Shown here in pieces: positions 8,238 to 16,264 of a stretch of 44,145 bases of DNA. The notes below the pieces were generated by a model. That model searched no databases, was not told the origin of the DNA, and saw nothing but the letters and a program-made list of their open reading frames with translations. The stretch comes from Mycobacterium persicum (GTDB lineage: Bacteria > Actinomycetota > Actinomycetes > Mycobacteriales > Mycobacteriaceae): positions 1-44,145 of the forward strand of contig NZ_MVIF01000041.1 of the NCBI RefSeq assembly GCF_002086675.1, given 5' to 3'. Position numbers and translations under genes: made by a program. Numbering within the stretch: the stretch's first letter is position 1; every line of letters begins with the position of its first letter.

Positions 8238-9761
8238 ATGACCGTCTTTGCACGTCCGGGTTCCGCCGGTGCGCTGATGTCGTATGAATCCCGGTACGAG
8301 AACTTCATCGGCGGCGAATGGGTCGCACCCGCCCAGCGCCGCTACTTCGAAAACTTGACGCCGGTGACCGGCCAGCCGTTCTGTGAGATACCGCGGTCCG
8401 ACGAGGCCGACGTCGACAAGGCGCTCGACGCCGCGCACGCCGCGGCGCCGGGGTGGGGCAAGACCGCGCCCGCCGCGCGGGCGGCGATCCTGAACAAGAT
8501 TGCCGACCGCATCGACGAACACCGGGCCGCGCTGGCGGTGGCCGAAGTGTGGGACAACGGCAAACCGGTCAGGGAGGCGCTGGCTGCCGACATTCCGCTG
8601 GCCGCAGACCATTTCCGGTATTTCGCCGCGGCGATCCGCGCCCAGGAGGGCACGCTTTCCCAGATCGACGAGAACACTGTCGCCTACCACTTCCACGAGC
8701 CGCTGGGAGTGGTCGGCCAGATCATTCCGTGGAACTTCCCCGTCCTGATGGGCGCCTGGAAATTGGCGCCGGCGCTGGCCGCCGGCAACACCGTGGTGCT
8801 CAAGCCGGCCGAGCAGACCCCGGCATCAATCCTGTACCTGATGTCGCTGATCGCTGACCTGCTGCCGCCGGGGGTGGTCAACGTGGTCAACGGATTCGGC
8901 TTCGAGGCCGGTAAACCGTTGGCGTCCAGCAACCGGATCGCCAAGGTGGCCTTCACCGGCGAGACCACGACCGGTCGGCTGATCATGCAATATGCCTCGC
9001 AGAACCTGATTCCGGTCACCCTGGAACTCGGCGGCAAGAGCCCCAACATCTTCTTCTCCGACGTGATGGCGGCCAACGACGATTTCCAGGACAAGGCGCT
9101 GGAGGGTTTCACGATGTTCGCCCTCAACCAGGGCGAGGTGTGTACCTGCCCGTCGCGCAGCCTGATCCAGGCCGACATCTACGACGAGTTCCTGGAACTG
9201 GCGGCGATCCGGACCAAGGCGGTTCGGCAAGGTGACCCGCTGAACACCGAGACGATGCTGGGCTCTCAGGCCTCCAACGACCAGCTCGAGAAGATCTTGT
9301 CCTACATCGAAATCGGCAAGGAGGAGGGCGCCAAGCTCATCACCGGCGGTGAGCGTGCCGACCTCGGTGGTGACTTGGCCGGCGGGTTCTACCTGCAGCC
9401 CACCATCTTCGCCGGCAACAACGCGATGCGGATCTTCCAGGAGGAGATCTTCGGGCCGGTGGTGGCGGTCGCGTCGTTCACCGACTACGACGACGCGATC
9501 GGCATCGCCAACGACACCCTCTACGGTCTGGGAGCTGGTGTGTGGAGCCGCGACGGCAATACCGCCTACCGGGCCGGGCGCGACATCAAAGCCGGGCGGG
9601 TGTGGGTCAACTGCTACCACGTCTATCCACCGCACGCGGCGTTCGGCGGCTACAAGCTGTCCGGCTTCGGCCGCGAGTGCCACAAGATGGCGCTCGAGCA
9701 CTACCAGCAGACCAAGAACCTGATGGTGTCCTATTCCGACAAGGCGCTGGGATTGTTCTGA
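8238..9761 (+). CDS. NAD-dependent aldehyde dehydrogenase (Rv0458 orthologue)
   Basis: A 507-aa ALDH-superfamily enzyme oxidising an aldehyde to the acid, close to the acetaldehyde/ExaC type. Visible are the cofactor-binding [17 protein letters not shown], the general base Glu263 in [10 protein letters not shown] and the nucleophile Cys302 in [11 protein letters not shown]. Length is normal. A GAGGAG ribosome binding site precedes ATG 8238; a second ATG at 8277 is possible. It is followed 13 bases later by a DUF779 gene, a common partner of this ALDH type, so the two are likely co-transcribed. Confidence 0.93.
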   Translation: MTVFARPGSAGALMSYESRYENFIGGEWVAPAQRRYFENLTPVTGQPFCEIPRSDEADVDKALDAAHAAAPGWGKTAPAARAAILNKIADRIDEHRAALAVAEVWDNGKPVREALAADIPLAADHFRYFAAAIRAQEGTLSQIDENTVAYHFHEPLGVVGQIIPWNFPVLMGAWKLAPALAAGNTVVLKPAEQTPASILYLMSLIADLLPPGVVNVVNGFGFEAGKPLASSNRIAKVAFTGETTTGRLIMQYASQNLIPVTLELGGKSPNIFFSDVMAANDDFQDKALEGFTMFALNQGEVCTCPSRSLIQADIYDEFLELAAIRTKAVRQGDPLNTETMLGSQASNDQLEKILSYIEIGKEEGAKLITGGERADLGGDLAGGFYLQPTIFAGNNAMRIFQEEIFGPVVAVASFTDYDDAIGIANDTLYGLGAGVWSRDGNTAYRAGRDIKAGRVWVNCYHVYPPHAAFGGYKLSGFGRECHKMALEHYQQTKNLMVSYSDKALGLF

Positions 9762-9774
9762 TGCTCGGGCTGTC

Positions 9775-10263
9775 ATGAACCCGCCCAGCCGTGCGGTCAT
9801 CACCGCGCCGGCCGCCGAGTTGTTGGCCCGGCTGCACGAGCAGCACGGTCCGCTGATGTTTCACCAGTCCGGCGGCTGCTGCGACGGGTCCTCGCCGATG
9901 TGCTACCCGCAAGGGGACTTCCTCGTCGGTGACCGCGACGTCCTGCTCGGGGTGCTCGATGTGACGGAACCGGGCGTGCCGGTATGGATCTCGGGTCCGC
10001 AGTACCAGGCTCAATATCGAGAGCAGCACACCCAACTGGTTATCGACGTGGTACCGGGCCGCGGCAGCGGGTTCAGCCTGGAAGCCCCCGAGGGCGTGCG
10101 CTTCCTCAGTCGCGGCCGGGTTTTCAGCGACGAAGAGAAGGCCCAGGTCGAAGCTGTTCCAGTGATCACCGGCCTGGCGTACGCACGGGGTGAGCGGCCG
10201 CCGGTACGTGGCGAGGTTGTCGCCGACAACGCGCCGGGAGCGTGCCGGGCCACCGGGGCGTGA
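9775..10263 (+). CDS. DUF779 protein (Rv0459 orthologue)
   Basis: A 162-aa soluble protein. It contains HQSGGCCDGSSPMCYP, the Cys-rich signature of DUF779, and VLLGVLDVTEPGVPVWISG. The family often sits next to aldehyde or alcohol dehydrogenase genes, as here. The Cys/His set suggests metal or redox chemistry, but no activity is established to my knowledge. The gene ends shortly before the start of the Rv0460 orthologue, so ALDH, DUF779 and the next two genes form a likely operon. Confidence 0.85.
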   Translation: MNPPSRAVITAPAAELLARLHEQHGPLMFHQSGGCCDGSSPMCYPQGDFLVGDRDVLLGVLDVTEPGVPVWISGPQYQAQYREQHTQLVIDVVPGRGSGFSLEAPEGVRFLSRGRVFSDEEKAQVEAVPVITGLAYARGERPPVRGEVVADNAPGACRATGA

Positions 10264-10283
10264 CCGCAGTAAGGTCGTACAAC

Positions 10284-10562
10284 GTGATTCCCCTTCCACG
10301 TGCGCGGCTACTGACGAGCGCCATGCTGGTTGGCAACGCGGTCGGCTTGCTGGCCGGAGTGGCGGGAACAGTCCTGGTTCATACGCCGCTGCGGCCGGAC
10401 ATCGTCATTGCGCTGGTGGTCGCGATTCCCAGCGTGCTCGGGCTGGCGATCATTCTGTTTTCCGGGCGCCGTTGGGTAACGACGCTGGGCGCCTTCATCC
10501 TCGCGCTGGCGCCGGGCTGGTTCGGTGTGCTGGTGGCGATCGAGGTGGCAACCGGTGGCTGA
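10284..10562 (+). CDS. Small membrane protein (Rv0460 orthologue)
   Basis: A 92-aa hydrophobic protein from GTG 10284 (VIPLPRARLLTS...). Three membrane helices are visible: about residues 12-30, 36-56 and 66-86. It has no catalytic residues. The final eight bases overlap the start of the next membrane-protein gene, which suggests coupling of the pair. Confidence 0.75.
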   Translation: MIPLPRARLLTSAMLVGNAVGLLAGVAGTVLVHTPLRPDIVIALVVAIPSVLGLAIILFSGRRWVTTLGAFILALAPGWFGVLVAIEVATGG

Positions 10563-11121
10563 CAAAGAGGCTGACCAGGATCACGTTTCGGACCCTGGGA
10601 CGGCACCGTTCGTGCCCGATTTCGACACCGGCTCGCAGCCCTTACCCCTGTTGGCCGCCCACGCGGAGAAGGCTGACTCGGCGACGCAGCCCAAGGAGGA
10701 ACCTGAAAGCCCGTCCTCGGCCCCGCCTGTCGCGGAAGCGCCCGCCGATGCGTCGACGGGCGAGCCGGCTGCCGCACCGGTGCAGGTGCCCGGCCGCTAC
10801 CAGTACCTGAAGTGGTGGAAGTTGCTGCTGGTCATCCTCGGCGTGTGGTTTGGCGCGGCCGAAATCGGGCTGAGTCTGTTCTATTGGTGGTATCACACGC
10901 TGGACAAGACGGCGGCCGTCTTTGTCGTCCTGGTTTATGTGGTCGCGTGCACCGTGGGCGGCTTGATTCTGTCGATGGTGCAGGGCCGGCCCATGATCGC
11001 GGCAATGTCAATCGGGGTGATGTCGGGGCCGTTTGCCTCGGTCGCCGCGGCGGCACCGCTGTACGGCTATTACTACTGCGAGCGGGTGGGCCACTGTCTG
11101 GTCGGCGTCATTCCGTATTAA
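10555..11121 (+). CDS. Conserved membrane protein (Rv0461 orthologue)
   Basis: A 188-aa protein from GTG 10555, overlapping the previous gene by eight bases. The first ~75 residues are acidic and Pro/Ala-rich, probably cytosolic and disordered. Three or four membrane segments follow (WWKLLLVILGVWFGAAEIGL, AAVFVVLVYVVACTVGGLIL, and AAMSIGVMSGPFASVAAAAP), ending [10 protein letters not shown]. Function is unknown. Its last ~40 bases reappear about 2.1 kb downstream (13188-13226), on the far side of the duplicated part of the accessory island. Confidence 0.8.
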   Translation: MADKEADQDHVSDPGTAPFVPDFDTGSQPLPLLAAHAEKADSATQPKEEPESPSSAPPVAEAPADASTGEPAAAPVQVPGRYQYLKWWKLLLVILGVWFGAAEIGLSLFYWWYHTLDKTAAVFVVLVYVVACTVGGLILSMVQGRPMIAAMSIGVMSGPFASVAAAAPLYGYYYCERVGHCLVGVIPY

Positions 11122-11267
11122 AGCGTGTCGAACAACTCTGACGAATGTCTGCACCGCCCTTCCCGGGGCGTCGTCGGTTCAGGCCGCCGGGGCGGTGTGA
11201 ACGTCGGTTTCCGTGTATTCGGGCTGGTTTCATCAACGTGAGGGTGTCCCGTTGGCGGACATTGGTG

Positions 11268-11302
11268 GCCGGCCGCTCCCCCGCAAGCGGGCGGTACCCC
11301 CA
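11268..11302 (-). repeat. MIRU-like repeat fragment
   Basis: On the minus strand this reads TGGGGGTACCGCCCGC then TTGCGGGGGAGCGGCC. That matches the central part of the MIRU units found here between senX3 and regX3 (for example 42464-42496) with about three differences. Only this core is present; the flanking MIRU sequence is not recognisable. Confidence 0.6.
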
Positions 11303-11312
11303 GTTTGGGGGT
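11296..11312. terminator. Short hairpin after the Rv0461 orthologue
   Basis: ACCCCCA-gtt-TGGGGGT forms a 7-bp stem with a 3-base loop. It lies about 175 bases after the Rv0461 stop. It has no T-run, so a terminator role is weakly supported; it overlaps the MIRU-like fragment. Confidence 0.3.
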
Positions 11313-11683
11313 CCGAGGTTCGGCGGGGCTCGTGAGGGGTGTGGCTGGATCAGATGGGGCGCCGCGTGTGTGCCTGTCGGCGGTATGCCCACATCCGTAG
11401 GTGGACACCCGATCTGCCAGTGTCATCGCAGTGTCGACTACCCGCGCATTCGGGGCATAGGAGGGTCGAGGGATACCATGTCAGCCGCGGCCCGCTCTCG
11501 AGCTGCACCATCCCCGCCGCGCCGGCTGTGAAGATCACATCCGGGGTCCGCCAACGACCCCGGCCCGCCAACCTACCACTGCACTGATTCGACCAAGAAC
11601 AGATCTGGCGCGCGCCGGTGATCTGACCGCCCCGCAACCGAAAAATCGGCCGGCCAGCCCCCGCCTTCCGTCGTCATCAAAGT

Positions 11684-12772
11684 TCAATTATTGTTGTTTG
11701 AAATATTGTCATAGTTTAACGCCTCAAGCGCTGCAACGCTCATAGCTTCGTAATCAGGCACGTCGGGGTAGGGTTCGGCAAACTGAATTCGCGTTGGCGG
11801 TGGCTCGGCGTTCGCGCCATAGTCGGGGCCGCTATTGCCAAGGGCGTTATTGTTGGAAAAATTATCGTATGGACTGGCCCAGCCGGCGACAATTTCGTCG
11901 CCCAGGTAATTATTTGAATTGCTTTCTCGTCTCATCCCTACCTCGCCCAACTCAGAACTTTCAGTCTCGTCTGACTCAAAGTCTTCGGCCTGAGGCATAG
12001 TCGAGTGCAAAGTATCTAGGTGATCATCAATGTGGTCGTAGGAAAGTCCAATAAGGCTATCATGAGTAGTGTCAAAGGCGATGATGGTTTCTAATTGCGA
12101 TTCAAGCTGTTCCCGGAAGCTACTGGCGAACTCGCGGTCCACCCAGCCAACGTCGGGTATGTAATAAGGAGTCTGTGCGGTTCTTGTCGATGATACATTC
12201 GCTGGGGTAAATTCAGTTCTGAAATCGTCCTCTGCCTCTGCTGTGTTGATTTCCGCGTAAATCCTTGTGACCGTCACGAGGGGATTAGTATGCTCCGATG
12301 ATTCGCTCGACGATTCTTCGCGATCATCGCGATAGGCCAGAACATTTACCGGCAAGGGCTCGAGGATACGGATGCGTGCGATATTGGTATTGCTGGTGTC
12401 GTTGTTCGTCGGCGTTTCGTCGATGCCGGTGGAATCGTTGTTGGAAGTGGTAGTCGTGTCGGTAGGGTCGGTGGCCGAATTTCCAGTGTCGTCTGTTGTG
12501 CAGATATCGAGTTTGAATACCTCGTGGGCGCTCAACGTGATGGCGAGTCGGCCTGCGCTGAGCTGAGCACTCATCGCCGATGGGGATGTCGGGACAGCCA
12601 GGTTGGCACTGGCAGCGCTGGTCAGCGCGAGTGCTCCCAGCGCGACCCCTGCCGCGCGGGCGCGTTGTCGCGGCGACCTGTCTGGGCCGGGTTTGCGGTG
12701 ACTCGCTGCACGGTTGGGGTCATCAGCCGTGGCATCGCTGTGAGAACTGGACGCTTCGGGCTCAGCTGGCAT
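11684..12772 (-). CDS. Protein B: Asn/Ser/acid-rich exported protein candidate, paralogue of the 385-aa protein
   Basis: A 362-aa protein I do not recognise. A basic N-terminus (RKPGPDRSPRQRAR, about residues 26-39) precedes a hydrophobic stretch AAGVALGALALTSAASA (40-56), which looks like a long-n-region signal peptide. Next comes a block shared with its paralogue, QLSAGRLAITLSAHEVFKLD. A low-complexity Thr/Asn/Asp linker follows, then a second shared block around TPYYIPDVGWVD...FAS.FR and IDDHL, an acidic Glu/Ser/Asn region, and a shared C-terminus (Y.D.PDY..MSVAAL.AL.Y). Asn and Ser are very frequent for a mycobacterium and the codons are AT-richer than in neighbours. GGTGG lies before the ATG. 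A broken PE-like gene lies directly upstream. Secretion is inferred. Confidence 0.7.
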   Translation of the reverse strand: MPAEPEASSSHSDATADDPNRAASHRKPGPDRSPRQRARAAGVALGALALTSAASANLAVPTSPSAMSAQLSAGRLAITLSAHEVFKLDICTTDDTGNSATDPTDTTTTSNNDSTGIDETPTNNDTSNTNIARIRILEPLPVNVLAYRDDREESSSESSEHTNPLVTVTRIYAEINTAEAEDDFRTEFTPANVSSTRTAQTPYYIPDVGWVDREFASSFREQLESQLETIIAFDTTHDSLIGLSYDHIDDHLDTLHSTMPQAEDFESDETESSELGEVGMRRESNSNNYLGDEIVAGWASPYDNFSNNNALGNSGPDYGANAEPPPTRIQFAEPYPDVPDYEAMSVAALEALNYDNISNNNN

Positions 12773-12775
12773 GTG

Positions 12776-12897
12776 TCACCACCGTGGAATCGAAACTGCG
12801 CCGGCGGCATTGGCGGCCGGCAGTCGAGCGCTCAGCGCGTTTGCGGCGGCAGGCGCGCCCGCACGTCGTAAGGGTCGAGCCGCAACGTAGCCGCCAC
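12776..12897 (-). pseudogene. Broken PE-like gene upstream of protein B
   Basis: From GTG 12897 the frame reads VAATLRLDPYDV and soon stops. A different frame then carries GAPAAANALSARLPAANAAGA, ending at TGA 12776 just before protein B. This parallels the intact 43-aa PE-like gene before the paralogue (16133-16264) and has the Ala-rich PE look, but a frameshift lies between the two parts. Confidence 0.55.
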
Positions 12898-12949
12898 AAC
12901 CCCTTTCACCTGCTCTCACACCGTGAAGCAGACTACGTCGGCCAGCCGC

Positions 12950-13060
12950 AGCGGTATACGGGTGTATTAGACAACATATATCTGCATCAGACATAGTTGC
13001 ATATGTCACCTGTGTAGCCGGGCAGTCGACGACGCGGCCCGGCCGGTGGCCGAACTCGCC
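12950..13060. repeat. Upstream region duplicated in front of both paralogues
   Basis: This stretch matches 16321-16520 upstream of protein A: shared landmarks are GTATAC then TGTAT, GACATAGTTGCA, CTGTG..GCC, and GCAGTCG.CGACGCGGCCCGG followed by GGTGG. The A copy carries about 80 extra bases. Together with the PE-like remnants it shows that promoter, PE-like gene and A/B gene were duplicated as a unit. Confidence 0.6.
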
Positions 13061-13105
13061 GGCCCACGGTGTGTCCTGGCCTGGCCGTGTATCGGGGCGT
13101 TGCCG

Positions 13106-13187
13106 CCCGGCGAGCACCGCGGTCAATTTCTCGGCCACTGAGGCGTACTCCGCGCTCAGCGTTGTCCGGATTCCCGCCGCGGCCAGC
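13106..13187 (-). pseudogene. 82-bp PPE gene fragment
   Basis: This segment matches 14366-14447 within the PPE gene with three differences by eye. It encodes [20 protein letters not shown] and TAVLAG of the PPE N-terminal domain. No start or remaining PPE sequence is attached. The left side continues into the duplicated upstream region, the right side into a copy of the Rv0461 3' end. Confidence 0.8.
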
Positions 13188-13226
13188 GGGGTGGACCACT
13201 GTCTGGTTGGCGTCATCCCGTATTAG
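13188..13226 (+). repeat. Copy of the 3' end of the Rv0461 orthologue
   Basis: The bases resemble 11084-11121: ACTGTCTGGT.GGCGTCAT then CCGTATTA, encoding [10 protein letters not shown] with a stop, against [10 protein letters not shown] in the intact gene. No other part of the gene is present. The PPE gene's TAA stop (13223-13225) lies inside this copy on the opposite strand. Confidence 0.75.
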
Positions 13227-14527
13227 GCGCTCGTGAGCACGGTGTGGGCAGCGTCGGCCAAACCTGGTTGCCAACCGGTCGGCAGCATGGGCACCTGCGC
13301 GCAACCACCCGACTCGCCGCCGCCGATCGCGGCCAACCCGCCGGCCTGCACCACTGCCTCGGTGGGTGTGGTCGCGGCAAACCCCATCACGCCAGCGCCC
13401 TGATCAGCCGGCGCGGCCGAGGCCGATAACCCCGACGCAGCCCCCATCGTTACTGCTGATACCACCGGCGCTTGCGGCAATGCCGCCGATACACCCGCCA
13501 ATGGCCCTAGCGCGCCAACAGCCACACCCGCCGCCGGCACAGCGGTCAGCGCGGCCACGCTCGACTCGGCAGCAGCGGTGGCCACCCCGGCCGTCGACAG
13601 CGCGATTCCCTCAGCAATTGACGTCGCCAAACCCGGAATAAGACCAAGACCAAGACCCGCGCCGTCGAGAATCCATTCGAGGATCGCGCCTATGAAAAAG
13701 AACGGGTTGAGCACCAGAGAAAAGGCGTACGAGGCGACCAGACTCCAAAGCAAATAGAGAACCTGCAGCATGAGAAATGCGGTAGCGGGCTGGCTAAATA
13801 ACAACACGAAGGCCTCAACAAGCATCGGTCCGGTAAATACCATTCCCATTAGAAAGTAGCCAATAAATTCCACCATCGTGAAGAGCTCTACGGTAAGAAA
13901 TACTCGGAACGCCTGTAAAAATTGCTGCCATGGCGTGAGGCCGAATTGGACAACCCCGGCCGCGATATCGCCGATGACGCCTGTCCCGGGTTTGACGACG
14001 ACCGGTGCCGGACTCGTGCGCGGTACGGAGGCTAGGACGGCGGCAGTGGTCATTTCGTAAACGCTCATCGTGGTGGCCGCCTGGATCCACATCCGCACAT
14101 AGTCGGCCTCATTCAGGGCGATCGGGATCGTGTTGAGGCCAAAGAAATTCGTCGCCACCAACACGGCATGGGTGGCATGGTTGGCCGCCAACTCGCCTAA
14201 CGTCGGCATCGTCGCCAAGGCACTCACATAGGCTGTTGCGGCGGCCTGGTGAGCAGCAGCGGCTTGCGCGTTGTCGGCGCTGGCCTGCAGCAACCACGCG
14301 GTGTACGGCGCATAGGCCGCGGCACAACACTCCGCGGTGGGACCGTCCCATGCGCCGGCTTGGATCCCGGCGAGCACCGCGGTCAATTCCTCGGCCACTG
14401 AGGCGTACTCCGCGCTCAGCATTGTCCGGATTTCCGCCGCGGCCAGCAACGAGCCCGGCCCTGGGCCCGCATAAAGTAACGCAGAATGCACCTCCGGCGG
14501 CGACGCCGACCACAGCGGCGCCGTCAT
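13223..14527 (-). CDS. PPE family protein, PPW subfamily
   Basis: A 434-aa PPE protein. The N-terminal domain has [22 protein letters not shown] (Pro-Pro-Glu at 10-12), the W-x-G motif at Trp60 (AGAWDG), and [23 protein letters not shown], all typical. Hydrophobic helices follow about residues 200-290. The C-terminal domain has [13 protein letters not shown] and ends near VPMLPTGW, the PxxPxxW signature of the PPW subfamily, like PPE1 of M. tuberculosis. PPE proteins are normally exported by an ESX system as a dimer with a PE protein; a small PE-like gene lies two genes upstream. Its start overlaps the preceding 97-aa gene (ATGA), so the two are translationally coupled. The stop lies inside a copy of the Rv0461 3' end. 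Confidence 0.92.
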   Translation of the reverse strand: MTAPLWSASPPEVHSALLYAGPGPGSLLAAAEIRTMLSAEYASVAEELTAVLAGIQAGAWDGPTAECCAAAYAPYTAWLLQASADNAQAAAAHQAAATAYVSALATMPTLGELAANHATHAVLVATNFFGLNTIPIALNEADYVRMWIQAATTMSVYEMTTAAVLASVPRTSPAPVVVKPGTGVIGDIAAGVVQFGLTPWQQFLQAFRVFLTVELFTMVEFIGYFLMGMVFTGPMLVEAFVLLFSQPATAFLMLQVLYLLWSLVASYAFSLVLNPFFFIGAILEWILDGAGLGLGLIPGLATSIAEGIALSTAGVATAAAESSVAALTAVPAAGVAVGALGPLAGVSAALPQAPVVSAVTMGAASGLSASAAPADQGAGVMGFAATTPTEAVVQAGGLAAIGGGESGGCAQVPMLPTGWQPGLADAAHTVLTSA

Positions 14528-14817
14528 TTCGCACCACCTGCGAGCGCCGTCGGGACCATCGCGGCATCGCGGGCCGCAGAGCCACCAGCGGGTCGATGAG
14601 GGCCAACCTGCGAGCGGCTCAGCTCATGAGCTGCCGGTGTGTTCACCGCGGCTTGCACGGTGCTTGGCGATTTCGGACTGCCCGCCGGGGCGGCCGGCGT
14701 GGTAGTCGCTGGCGTAGCAGCGGCGTCGGTCGTGAGCCGGGTAGCACGCAATGACTCCCGCGCGCCGACGAAGGCCGCCGGGGATGTCGGTCCCACCGGA
14801 TACGTCATTTCACTCAT
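14524..14817 (-). CDS. 97-aa Ala/Pro/Thr-rich protein coupled to the PPE gene
   Basis: A small protein starting [27 protein letters not shown]. The rest is Ala/Thr/Pro-rich and probably disordered. GGGAG seven bases before ATG 14817 supports this start rather than a longer open frame from 14979. The stop overlaps the PPE start by four bases, so it is probably translated together with the PPE gene. I do not recognise the family; it lacks a PE domain, WxG motif or signal peptide. Its position between gene A and the PPE gene suggests it belongs to the same functional unit. Confidence 0.65.
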   Translation of the reverse strand: MSEMTYPVGPTSPAAFVGARESLRATRLTTDAAATPATTTPAAPAGSPKSPSTVQAAVNTPAAHELSRSQVGPHRPAGGSAARDAAMVPTALAGGAK

Positions 14818-14985
14818 TCCACTACTCCCGTTTGCTTTGTCATACTTCCGTTGCCGCACCCGGGCGTCATTACCGTGAGCGGGCTGCTGCCTATGACAAA
14901 TCTGGTTGCCCGCTGATGCACCTGGCAACCGATCTGACAACCAAAAGCCAACCGGCTCGCCGAAGTCTTTAACCGCCATCAGCGT

Positions 14986-16143
14986 TCAATTGTTATCGTT
15001 GGAACTCGTTATATCGAAAGCGTCGGCTACGGTAACGTAGTTGTCGTCGGCGCCGACTAAATTGGTATATGCCAACGCCGAAAGCGCCGCAACGCTCATA
15101 CCGTGATAATCAGGTGTGTCAGCGTAGGGGTCGATCAACGGGATCTGCATTGAAGATGCCTCGGTATTCACCTCATAGTCGACCGCGCTGTAGTCGGGAA
15201 TATTACTGTTCGAGAGGTTATTGTCGGAAGGACTGTTACCGAGAGTAGCAAATACCGAATTACTTTCTTCCCCGCTCAATAGAATCGCATCTGACTCGGA
15301 ACTGTCAGGCTGATCTGACCAGGGATTTTCAGGCAAATTCGCGCGCAGGTTAGTTAAGTGATCGTCAATGTTCTCTCTCGAAAACCCGACCTTGCTCTCA
15401 TTTATGTCGGGGTTAAATTGGTTGAGCTGTTCCTGTATCTCATCGAGCTCATTCCTGAATCTGCTGGCGAATCTCTCATCTACCCAGCCGACGTCAGGTA
15501 TGTAATAAGGAGTCTCTGCGGTTCGTATCGAGGACAAATTCGTTGGCGTGAATTGGGTTCTTAATACCTCCTCTACCTCCGGCGTGTCGATTTCCTCGAA
15601 TATCCTTCTGACCGTTTCCGCGGGATTAGTAGGTTCGAGTGATTCGCTCGATGATTCTTCGGAATCATCGAAATTGGCCCGAAGATTTCCCACGGCTTCG
15701 GCTTCTTCGGAATCGGAGAGAAGGGCCAGGGCATTTATCGGCCAGGGCTCGGGAATGCGGATACGTGACGTATGGGTATTGTTGGTCGCGTTGTTTGACG
15801 GCGTTTCTCCCGTGCCGTCGGAACGGTCGGTGGATGTGGTGACGGAATCGCCAGGGTCCTCTGTTGTGCAGGTATCGAGTTTGAACACCTCGTGGGCGCT
15901 CAGCGTGATGGCGAGTCGGCCTGCGCTGAGCTGAGAAGAATTCATCACTGATTGGGGTGCCGGGCCATCCAGGTTGGCACTGGCGGCGGTGGTCAGGGCG
16001 AGTGCTCCCAGTGCGACGCCGGCCGCGCGGGCGCGTTGCTTCGACGACCTGCCTGGTCGGGGTTTACTGCGACGCGTTGCGCGATTGAGGCCGTCGGCGT
16101 TGGCATCCCCGCGACAACTGGACGCTTCTCGCTTAGCCGACAT
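14986..16143 (-). CDS. Protein A: Asn/Ser/acid-rich exported protein candidate
   Basis: A 385-aa protein, paralogue of protein B (11684-12772), of a family I do not recognise. Basic residues (RRSKPRPGRSSKQRAR, about 24-39) precede a hydrophobic core AAGVALGALALTTAASA (40-56), an N-terminal export signal or anchor. Conserved with B are QLSAGRLAITLSAHEVFKLDTCTT (70-93, with one Cys), a middle block with TPYYIPDVGWVD, FAS.FR and IDDHL, and a C-terminus with DTPDYHGMSVAALSAL. Between them are Ser/Glu/Asp/Asn-rich linkers, and the protein ends SSNDNN. YYIPD fits a YxxxD pattern seen in ESX substrates, but it is not in the usual helical setting. Its start overlaps the end of a small PE-like gene by 11 bases, and the PPE genes follow on the same strand. 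Confidence 0.72.
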   Translation of the reverse strand: MSAKREASSCRGDANADGLNRATRRSKPRPGRSSKQRARAAGVALGALALTTAASANLDGPAPQSVMNSSQLSAGRLAITLSAHEVFKLDTCTTEDPGDSVTTSTDRSDGTGETPSNNATNNTHTSRIRIPEPWPINALALLSDSEEAEAVGNLRANFDDSEESSSESLEPTNPAETVRRIFEEIDTPEVEEVLRTQFTPTNLSSIRTAETPYYIPDVGWVDERFASRFRNELDEIQEQLNQFNPDINESKVGFSRENIDDHLTNLRANLPENPWSDQPDSSESDAILLSGEESNSVFATLGNSPSDNNLSNSNIPDYSAVDYEVNTEASSMQIPLIDPYADTPDYHGMSVAALSALAYTNLVGADDNYVTVADAFDITSSNDNN

Positions 16144-16264
16144 TTGCCGCCACCGTGTACATCGGCGGCGCGGCAGCGGCGGGGGCGTGCGCCGGTCGAG
16201 CGCTCAGCACCGCCACGGCGCCAGCCGCGCTCGCCACGTCGTCAGGAACGACCCACAATGTCAC
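16133..16264 (-). CDS. 43-aa PE-like protein coupled to protein A
   Basis: A short gene from GTG 16264 with a strong ribosome binding site (GGAAGGAG, eight bases upstream). The product begins TLWVVPDDVASAAGAVAVL and continues with an Ala/Pro-rich stretch, ending YTVAANVG. This follows the opening of PE proteins (MTLxVVPE...AAAAxVExLxAR), but it is less than half the length of a PE domain, and the second PE helix is not evident. The stop overlaps the ATG of protein A by 11 bases. The operator-like palindromes lie about 60 bases upstream. It may be a reduced PE partner of the downstream PPE protein or a translated leader for gene A. Confidence 0.55.
   Translation of the reverse strand: MTLWVVPDDVASAAGAVAVLSARPAHAPAAAAPPMYTVAANVG

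Larger units (their letters stand above)
11122..11683. other. Gene-poor spacer at the left edge of the accessory island
   Basis: No gene can be supported here. The stretch contains a MIRU-like segment (11268-11302) and a short hairpin (11296-11312); the rest has only short unsupported open frames. The convergent genes on either side (Rv0461 orthologue and gene B) end into it. Confidence 0.6.

Noticed and set aside
12776..13216. 146-aa protein between gene B and the PPE gene
   Set aside because: Its parts are pieces of PPE and PE-like genes and a duplicated upstream region, with no ribosome binding site; it is a chance fusion.
15480..15520. YYIPD in proteins A and B as an ESX secretion signal
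   Set aside because: It fits YxxxD by letter, but it is not placed after a helix-turn-helix with WxG, so I do not use it as evidence of ESX export.
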